NCBI GenBank assembly: GCA_016295665.1
Contig: JAEDKS010000084.1
Coordinates: 1 to 10,034, forward strand
DNA length: 10,034 bases
Origin: Clostridia bacterium
GTDB taxonomy: Bacteria; Bacillota; Clostridia; Christensenellales; Aristaeellaceae
Direction of reading: 5' to 3'
Shown here: positions 5,024 to 10,034 of the stretch, piece after piece
Numbering within the stretch: the stretch's first letter is position 1
Layout: each line of letters starts with the position of its first letter
Position numbers and translations under genes: made by a program
The notes under the pieces: model-generated
Database searches by the model: none
Seen by the model: the letters and a program-made list of their open reading frames with translations, nothing else
Told to the model about the DNA's origin: nothing

Positions 5024-8000
5024 TTACTTGTGCCCGTTGGGGGCGTTCTGGTAGGCGTATTCGATGGCCTGCTGATGGTAGCTGTCCACGCTGTTGCCGG
5101 TGTGGGTCTTGCTGTTGGTGAAGTGGATGCAGACCTGACCGTCCATGCCGTTGTCGGGGATCGTGTCGCCCTCGGGGTAGTTGTGCGGCATGCCGTACAG
5201 CGAGCAGGCGAAGGTGCGGGTGCCGATGGTCACCAGGCAGGGCCTGCGCTGCCACAGGTTGTTCTTGGCGATGTCGGAGGCCTTCTCCACGCCGTAGATC
5301 TGGCAGAGCTTGGCGGTATCGGCGGCGGTGAGGGGCTCCACGTCGGCGTGGAAGCCACCGGACCAGCGCCGTGCCGTCCAGACGATGCCGGTGTACACGT
5401 CATACACCTGATAGCTGGCGCCCTTGGCCCACAGCTCCTGAATGCCGCCGGTGAACCAGTCGATCTTCTCCGCGGGATAGATCACCATGCTGCCACCCGC
5501 GCTGCTGCCGCCATTTCCGCTGGTGCCGTAGAGGGCCTCCTGCGTCTTCTGGCCCGCGATGCCGTCCACGGTCAGCCCCTTGTCCTTCTGGAAGGCCATA
5601 ACCGCAGCACGCACGGCGGAGGTGTAGTTGCTGGTGATGTCACCGGTGTAGTAGCCCTGGTTCTTCAGCTCGGTCACCAGGTTGGTCACGGCCTGACCGG
5701 AGGAGCCGAGCTTGAGGTTGGTGTAGGTGATGGGCGTGGTGGCCCCGGGGGTCGTGGAGGGCGTGACGATGATGTTGCCGTTGCTGTCGCAGAAGGACAC
5801 CACATCGCTGCGCAGGTAGCCCACGCCCACGGCGGTGCGCACCCTGTAGTAGGTGTAGCTGCCGCTGGTCACGGCCTCGGAGTAGCTGTACACCATGCCG
5901 GAATCGACACGGCCCAGAATGCTGGCGCTGCTGGAGGCGGTGGCGCGGACGTTCACGCCGTCCTTGGTGGTCTTGATGTAGCCCAGCACCACCTCCGCCT
6001 GCGGCGTGTTGTTGGGATTGGCGGCGATGTACTGCTCGTACTCCGCCTGGGTCATCACGCGGACGCTGGTCGCCAGCACCCACAGCTGCTCGTTGTTGTA
6101 CACCACGCGGTACCAGCTGGTGCCGCTGACGGTGGTGGTGGTGTCATAGGCGAATACGGTGCCCGCGTTGACCTTCGTGCGGGAGGTCGCATCCTTGCTG
6201 GCGGAAACCCGCAGGTTGACCTCGTTCACGGTGGTGATGACGTAGCTGGAAGCAACGGGCACCGGCGTGGCGGTAGCGCTGGGAATCTGCTGGCCCGCCA
6301 GGTAGGCGGCCTCCTGCTCGGGGGTGAGCTTGGCGCTGCAGTCACCGCGCAGGTAGCCGTTGTAGCTGCCGTAGCGCACGGGGTACCAGGTGTACTTGGA
6401 GCCGGCGGGTGTCACGGGGTTGCCGGTCAGCGGCACCACGGTGCCCTTGGGCAGCAGCAGCAGCGTGGAGCCATTGATGGCGTTGCGCAGCTTGACGCTG
6501 TTCACCAGGGTCTGCGCGTAGCCATAGGTGCTGAGCACAGGCGTGGTGGTGGATCCGGGGCCGGGGGTCACGTTCGGGGTGCCGGTCGCGGTGGGCGCGG
6601 GCGTCTGCGTCTGGGCGGGGCTGGTGGGCGCGGCGGTCACGGTGTTGCCGCCCGCGTCGCACAGGCGCACGCAGTCGCTGCGCACATAGCCGGTGCGTCC
6701 GTCCGCAGTGATCACGGGGTACCAGTCATAGCTGGAGTTGTAGCTTGCCGCCGTCTTGCGGGGCACCATGGGGCCGGTCAGCGGCAGCACGACGCCGCGC
6801 TTGATCTGCGTCAGGGAGCTGCCCTGGGGCTTGTCCCTCAGGTTGACGCCGCCCTTGGTGGTGATGACATAGCCGTAGTTGCCCGAGGGCGCCTGCGTGA
6901 CCTGCACGGTCGCGGTGGGCGTGGGGGCGGTGGTCACGTTCACGGTGGCGGTAGCGGTGGCAGCGGCGGGCACCGTCGCGGTCGCGGTGGGCGTGGGCGC
7001 CGGTGTGACACCGGGCGCGCCGCCGTCAGCGCCGCACAGGGTCAGGTAGCTGCCGTGCATCCAGCCGGTGATGCCGTTGACCGTCACCCGGTACCAGGTC
7101 ACGCTGCCGATCACCTGCGTGGCGCTGTAGGGCATCACGGTGTTCTTCGCTGCGACCTGATAGATCACGGTACCGGACTTGCCCGCTTCCTCGCGGACAT
7201 TGACCTTGCTGCTGGTGGTCTTGACATAGCCGGCGGTCACGGTCTGGGGCACGGTGGGGCTGGGGGTGGGCGCGGCGGTCGGGGAAGGCGTGGCGGCGGC
7301 GGTGTTATTCGGGGTCATCGTGGCGGGCGCGATGGTCATCAGCGCGTCGCTGGGATTGCCGTTCACGTCACAGGGGTCGGCGTACTCGTCGGTCACATAG
7401 CCGACCACATCGCCGTAGACCACATAGTACCAGATCACGTTGTTGCTGGCCATGGTGCCATAGCAGGGCAGAATGGTGCCCTTGGTGGCAACCTGCGCCA
7501 CATGGGAGCCGCCGGGAGAGACGCGGATGTTCACGTTGCTGATGGTGGTCTTGACGTAGCCGATCAGCGTGGTGCCGGGCGTCGTGGTGGCGGTTGCCGA
7601 GGGCGCATTGGTGGTGCCGATATTGCCGGTGGACAGCACCTTGATGTACGGGCCCTGGATGTAGCCGGTGTAGCCGTTGTATCGCACCCGGTACCAGGGG
7701 TCAGAGTCGCCGGCGGCGGGGATGCTCAAAAGCTCCACGACCACGCCGCGATCCAGCTTGAACATGGAGTTGCTGCTCAGGGACGGGCCCTCGCGGACAT
7801 TGACCTGGCTGGAGATCAGCTCACCGGTCGCCACGTTGCTGGGATAGGCGGTCGCCGTGGCGCTGCTGCCGCTGGTCTGCCCGTGGCTCTTTTCCCACGC
7901 GGCGCATTCCTCATCGGTCATGAGGCGGAAGCTGCGCGCGAGCACATAGCCGGTATAGGTATTGCTGGTCGATGAATTGGGCTTGGTGCAGACCACCTTG

Positions 8001-8239
8001 TACCAGGTTTCGTTGGCGCTCTCCCTGGTACCCAGCACCTGACACACATAGCCCGTATCAATCCGGAACCATGCCTCGGACGTCGTGCTGGGCTGCTTGC
8101 GCACATTCACGCTGTCCACGATGGCCATGCCATAGGATCCGACGGCCTTCGCCACGCCGGATTCCATCGCGAGATTCGCCGTCAGTACAAGCGCCATCAG
8201 CACCAGTGCGGTCAGCGCCTTTCTCAACGTCTGCTTCAT
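5024..8239 (-). CDS. Secreted multi-SH3b protein with peptidoglycan-binding domain and YkuD-like C-terminus
   Basis: This 1071-residue protein has a signal peptide (residues 1 to about 32, core ALTALVLMALVLTANLA). Eight SH3b repeats follow at roughly 33-107, 138-203, 226-289, 335-401, 454-528, 571-637, 664-728 and 752-818. Most carry GYVxTTxxxVNVR near their start and a WYxV...GY core. Thr/Pro/Ala/Ser-rich linkers separate repeats 2 to 7. Residues about 838-904 are a PG_binding_1 domain (LKLGSSGQAVTNLVTEL, AFQKDKGLTVDGIAG). Residues about 918-1068 form a domain with His964, His1019 and Cys1037-Ile-His-Phe, spaced like the HG...GCIR(M/L) motif of L,D-transpeptidases. A wall-binding enzyme or scaffold is inferred; catalysis is unproven. 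The start is supported by AGAGGTG about nine bases upstream and by a strong promoter. The gene appears monocistronic. Confidence 0.9.
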   Translation of the reverse strand: MKQTLRKALTALVLMALVLTANLAMESGVAKAVGSYGMAIVDSVNVRKQPSTTSEAWFRIDTGYVCQVLGTRESANETWYKVVCTKPNSSTSNTYTGYVLARSFRLMTDEECAAWEKSHGQTSGSSATATAYPSNVATGELISSQVNVREGPSLSSNSMFKLDRGVVVELLSIPAAGDSDPWYRVRYNGYTGYIQGPYIKVLSTGNIGTTNAPSATATTTPGTTLIGYVKTTISNVNIRVSPGGSHVAQVATKGTILPCYGTMASNNVIWYYVVYGDVVGYVTDEYADPCDVNGNPSDALMTIAPATMTPNNTAAATPSPTAAPTPSPTVPQTVTAGYVKTTSSKVNVREEAGKSGTVIYQVAAKNTVMPYSATQVIGSVTWYRVTVNGITGWMHGSYLTLCGADGGAPGVTPAPTPTATATVPAAATATATVNVTTAPTPTATVQVTQAPSGNYGYVITTKGGVNLRDKPQGSSLTQIKRGVVLPLTGPMVPRKTAASYNSSYDWYPVITADGRTGYVRSDCVRLCDAGGNTVTAAPTSPAQTQTPAPTATGTPNVTPGPGSTTTPVLSTYGYAQTLVNSVKLRNAINGSTLLLLPKGTVVPLTGNPVTPAGSKYTWYPVRYGSYNGYLRGDCSAKLTPEQEAAYLAGQQIPSATATPVPVASSYVITTVNEVNLRVSASKDATSRTKVNAGTVFAYDTTTTVSGTSWYRVVYNNEQLWVLATSVRVMTQAEYEQYIAANPNNTPQAEVVLGYIKTTKDGVNVRATASSSASILGRVDSGMVYSYSEAVTSGSYTYYRVRTAVGVGYLRSDVVSFCDSNGNIIVTPSTTPGATTPITYTNLKLGSSGQAVTNLVTELKNQGYYTGDITSNYTSAVRAAVMAFQKDKGLTVDGIAGQKTQEALYGTSGNGGSSAGGSMVIYPAEKIDWFTGGIQELWAKGASYQVYDVYTGIVWTARRWSGGFHADVEPLTAADTAKLCQIYGVEKASDIAKNNLWQRRPCLVTIGTRTFACSLYGMPHNYPEGDTIPDNGMDGQVCIHFTNSKTHTGNSVDSYHQQAIEYAYQNAPNGHK
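6584..6993 (-). repeat. Short GC-rich direct repeats coding for Thr/Pro/Ala linkers
   Basis: The 14-mer GGTCGCGGTGGGCG occurs at 6584-6597, 6908-6921 and 6980-6993 inside the large SH3b gene. It codes (minus strand) for PTPTATA-like linker sequence. Related variants lie near 7250-7300. Such repeats can change length by slippage or recombination without breaking the SH3b domains. Confidence 0.6.
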
Positions 8240-8331
8240 CCACCAATCACCTCTGCCTTGCTTTGCCCCGCTCCTTGCTCAGCGGTTTGCCCGAACCATA
8301 TCAAATAGAGCCGGATTTTCCGGGTACATCC

Positions 8332-8360
8332 ATTCTATTACAAAGATGTTACGTTGTCAA
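8332..8360 (-). promoter_or_regulatory. Promoter of the 1071-residue SH3b gene
   Basis: On the minus strand TTGACA (8360-8355) and TAGAAT (8337-8332) are 17 bases apart, a strong housekeeping promoter. It gives a leader of about 86 bases ending in AGAGGTG (8254-8248) before the ATG at 8239. Confidence 0.85.
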
Positions 8361-8444
8361 GAACCTATTTGTAACACCTCCCGGGTTTTTTCTGATTTTT
8401 CCCCGGTTTGTGAAGGAAATTTTCCCCCGCGCCCCCGGAGCCGA

Positions 8445-8474
8445 TTGACAAAGCGCCCGCCCATCCAATATAAT
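8445..8474 (+). promoter_or_regulatory. Promoter of the P-loop-like gene
   Basis: TTGACA (8445-8450) and TATAAT (8469-8474) are both perfect hexamers, 18 bases apart. Transcription should begin near 8481. An in-frame ATG at 8473 overlaps the -10 element, so it cannot be the start codon used from this promoter. Confidence 0.88.
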
Positions 8475-8538
8475 GATGACAGAGAAATGGCGGAAGGCGG
8501 CTTTTGTGCTACCCGCTCCGCCGCAGGAGGCGATGCTC

Positions 8539-9042
8539 ATGCAGCAGCTCTATCTCACCGGCACCGGCGCGTCCGCGCTGGCGGTCAGCCTGTTCCGCGC
8601 GCTGGGGCTCCAGCCCGTCGGCTATGTCATGCTTCCCTTCTCCGCCGCAGGTCGGCCCGCCGGGCAGCTGCTCCATCTGCTGCCGGAGCCCGGAGCGCCG
8701 CTGTACAACGACATTCCCTGCCGCATCCGGCTGTACGAGGGCCGGAGCACGGTAGTGCCCGCAGCGCTGGATGAGGTCGCCGCGCCCGCGCTGCGCCGCA
8801 GCCTGAGCGCCCGGGTGCCCATGCTGCTGGACGACCTGGACACCGCGCTGCTCGCCTGCCCGGAGTTCGCCCATGCGGTGTCCGCCTGCCTGCACAGCCA
8901 GCATCTGGTTGTGAGCGTGGTGCGGGACGATGCCGTGGGGCAGGTGAAGCGCCTGACCCCGCCGCAGGAGCAGCTCTGGCTGCAGGCCGATGAGCCCGAC
9001 TGCCTCGAGCGACTCATCGCCGAAACGAAGCCGAGGCTGTGA
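8539..9042 (+). CDS. THEP1-like P-loop NTPase homologue with degenerate Walker A motif
   Basis: I place the start at 8539, giving 167 residues. AGGAGG (8525-8530) sits eight bases before this ATG, and the upstream in-frame ATG at 8473 lies within the promoter. The protein begins MQQLYLTGTGASALAVSL, laid out like the N-terminal P-loop of THEP1-type nucleoside-triphosphatases (LTGPPGVGKTTL), but the Walker A lysine is missing. The next segment (GLQPVGYVMLPFSAAGRPAGQLL) resembles the family's G..GF...E.R..G.R.GF block. VPMLLDDLDTALLACPEFAHAV (near residues 93-114, Asp98-Asp99) sits where Walker B (DEIG.ME) is expected. The family hydrolyses NTPs in vitro with unclear biological role. Here hydrolysis is doubtful, so a binding-only or structural role is possible. 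The family assignment is by eye. Confidence 0.7.
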   Translation: MQQLYLTGTGASALAVSLFRALGLQPVGYVMLPFSAAGRPAGQLLHLLPEPGAPLYNDIPCRIRLYEGRSTVVPAALDEVAAPALRRSLSARVPMLLDDLDTALLACPEFAHAVSACLHSQHLVVSVVRDDAVGQVKRLTPPQEQLWLQADEPDCLERLIAETKPRL

Positions 9043-9160
9043 CCCCGCCTGTGCGGCTTTGGAGCGCCAAAATGTATCTTTACGCCACTTGGCCTATGCA
9101 GGACGGAAAAATGGGTTATCATAGAATCACCGGGACCACCGGAAGGAAAGGAGCATCACC
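9043..9160 (+). other. Intergenic gap with a weak promoter candidate
   Basis: TATCAT (9117-9122) is a fair -10 element for the next gene, but no good -35 lies at the right distance; TATGCA (9095-9100) is the best I see. A four-bp stem after the stop at 9042 is too weak to call a terminator, so readthrough from the preceding gene is also possible. Confidence 0.35.
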
Positions 9161-9526
9161 ATGAGCGATCTGGAAAAGGTACTGAAGGATGTGGTGCACG
9201 GCGGCATCGGTGCCGTCGCCACCGTCATTGAGGCCGGCAGCGGCCTGGCGAAGGCCTTTGTGGAGAAGGGACAGGAGATCACCGCCGACCTGAAGCAGGC
9301 CGCCGAGGAGGCCTGCGAGGCCTGCAAGGCCGACCCCGGCGTGGATGTGCGGAGCCTGACGCCCCAGCAGCGCGCCACCCTGCGCCGTCAGCTGGATGAG
9401 CTGGACGCAGAGGAGGCCGCCCAGGCGGAAGCCGCCGAGGGCGGCGAAGCGCCCGAGGTGACCTACACCACCGGCGACGAGTCCGCCCCCGCAGAGGACG
9501 ACGCGGCGGAGGATGACCACCCCTGA
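9161..9526 (+). CDS. Small phasin-like helical protein with acidic tail
   Basis: This 121-residue cytoplasmic protein has no signal peptide. Residues 1-60 (LEKVLKDVVHGGIGAVATVIEAGSGLAKAFVEKGQEI in part) form an amphipathic helix that resembles phasin-related proteins (COG3937-like), with a Gly/Ala-rich turn followed by a VEKGQE-type segment. Residues 65-85 (SLTPQQRATLRRQLDELDAEEAAQ) look helical or coiled-coil, and the last 35 residues are strongly acidic and probably disordered. Classical phasins coat polyhydroxyalkanoate granules, but clostridial relatives are often found without that pathway, so the function is unknown. AAGGAG (9148-9153) seven bases upstream supports the start, and a strong terminator follows the stop. 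Confidence 0.8.
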   Translation: MSDLEKVLKDVVHGGIGAVATVIEAGSGLAKAFVEKGQEITADLKQAAEEACEACKADPGVDVRSLTPQQRATLRRQLDELDAEEAAQAEAAEGGEAPEVTYTTGDESAPAEDDAAEDDHP

Positions 9527-9530
9527 GCTG

Positions 9531-9558
9531 AACCGGAGGGCACGCCCTCCGGTTTTTT
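9531..9558 (+). terminator. Terminator of the phasin-like gene
   Basis: A perfect ten-bp stem AACCGGAGGG (9531-9540) with CCCTCCGGTT (9545-9554), a four-base loop, and six T (9553-9558). This is a textbook intrinsic terminator, five bases after the stop codon. Confidence 0.95.
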
Positions 9559-9585
9559 GCGCGCCGCCCGACGGGGGGAAGCACC

Positions 9586-9614
9586 TTGACATCGCCATGG
9601 GTTTCTTCTATAAT
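9586..9614 (+). promoter_or_regulatory. murG promoter
   Basis: TTGACA (9586-9591) and TATAAT (9609-9614) are both perfect and 17 bases apart, so this is a consensus housekeeping promoter. Transcription would start near 9621, with a leader of about 29 bases. With the terminator just upstream, murG starts its own transcript here. Confidence 0.93.
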
Positions 9615-9649
9615 GGAGCCATCCCCTGACAAGGAAGGTGTAACCGGAC

Positions 9650-10034
9650 ATGAAGAAAATCGTTCTCACCGGCGGCGGGACGCTGGGCCATGTCACGCCG
9701 CATCTGGCGCTGATTCCGCACCTGAAGGAAGCCGGGTATGAGATCCACTATATCGGCACGGAAAAGGGCATGGAGCGCACGCGCATCGAGTCGGTGCCGG
9801 GCATCATCTACCATCCGGTCAAGAGCGGCAAGCTGCGGCGCTATTTCTCGTGGCAGAACTTCGTCGATCCGTTCAAGGTGATCGCCGGCGCGTTCCAGTC
9901 CGCGGCGCTGATGGGAAGGATCCGGCCGGACGTGGTGTTCAGCAAGGGCGGCTTCGTGGCGGTGCCGGTGGTGTTTGGTGCGTGGCTGCACCGGATTCCG
10001 GTGGTGTGCCACGAGAGCGACCTGACCCCCGGTC
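9650..10034 (+). CDS. murG: Lipid II synthase (MurG glycosyltransferase), N-terminal part
   Basis: The first 128 codons are visible; the gene runs past the right edge. MurG transfers N-acetylglucosamine from UDP-GlcNAc to lipid I at the inner face of the membrane, making lipid II for peptidoglycan. The protein begins MKKIVLTGGGTLGHVTPHLA, the first glycine-rich loop of the family (GGGTxGHxxP). It later has FSKGGFVAVPVV and CHESDLTPG, both hallmarks of MurG. Leucine at the position after GGGT is less usual than Ala, Gly or Ser. AAGGAAGGTG (9631-9640) lies before the ATG. The gene has its own consensus promoter and is preceded by unrelated genes, so it does not appear to lie inside a division and cell-wall (dcw) cluster on this side. 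Confidence 0.95.
   Translation, partial: MKKIVLTGGGTLGHVTPHLALIPHLKEAGYEIHYIGTEKGMERTRIESVPGIIYHPVKSGKLRRYFSWQNFVDPFKVIAGAFQSAALMGRIRPDVVFSKGGFVAVPVVFGAWLHRIPVVCHESDLTPG

Noticed and set aside
5030..7975. 981-codon open frame on the plus strand opposite the multi-SH3b gene
   Set aside because: The product is a low-complexity Gly/Ala/Val/His-rich sequence mirroring the Thr/Pro/Ala linker codons. It has no promoter or ribosome binding site, and the minus-strand gene has a signal peptide, repeats, promoter and terminator.
9044..9062. CCGC/GCGG hairpin after the P-loop-like gene as a terminator
   Set aside because: A four-bp stem followed by CTTTGG is too weak to support.

Overview
The window looks like a chromosomal segment of a GC-rich, anaerobic, Gram-positive bacterium, most likely a member of the Clostridia (Bacillota). 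The evidence is strong AGGAGG-type ribosome binding sites, housekeeping promoters close to TTGACA-17-TATAAT, the rpmI-rplT pair, an oxygen-independent ribonucleotide reductase (NrdD/NrdG), and secreted SH3b cell-wall proteins with Thr/Pro/Ala-rich linkers. A Christensenellales-like gut anaerobe would fit, but that placement is an inference. No tRNA, rRNA, CRISPR array, insertion sequence or phage gene is visible.

Layout. (1) 1-560: the tail of rpmI (L35) and complete rplT (L20), ending in a terminator that can work in both directions. (2) 589-3869, minus strand: nrdD, then a 349-residue secreted SH3b protein. Between them a perfect 13-bp stem buries the Shine-Dalgarno sequence of the second gene. 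(3) 3870-4321: a divergent regulatory region. It holds a near-consensus nrdD promoter, three NrdR-box-like sites spaced exactly 32 bp apart, and a weaker nrdG promoter. (4) 4322-4873: nrdG on the plus strand, followed by back-to-back terminators. (5) 5024-8239, minus strand: a 1071-residue secreted protein with eight SH3b repeats, a peptidoglycan-binding domain and a C-terminal domain with a His...Cys-Ile-His-Phe motif resembling a divergent L,D-transpeptidase. (6) 8240-8538: divergent promoters for that gene and for a 167-residue protein resembling a THEP1-type P-loop NTPase without the Walker A lysine. (7) 9161-9526: a small acidic-tailed, phasin-like helical protein with its own terminator. 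(8) 9586-10034: a consensus promoter and the first 128 codons of murG, cut by the window end.

How they work together. NrdD makes deoxyribonucleotides without oxygen and NrdG installs its glycyl radical. Here the two are divergent rather than in one operon, and the NrdR-like sites lie on and upstream of the nrdD promoter. MurG completes lipid II, the peptidoglycan precursor, and the two SH3b proteins probably act outside the cell on the wall. The other genes have no evident functional link.

The points most worth a second look are the phased triple NrdR array, the hairpin that masks a ribosome binding site, the unusual C-terminal domain of the 1071-residue protein, and the degenerate P-loop protein.
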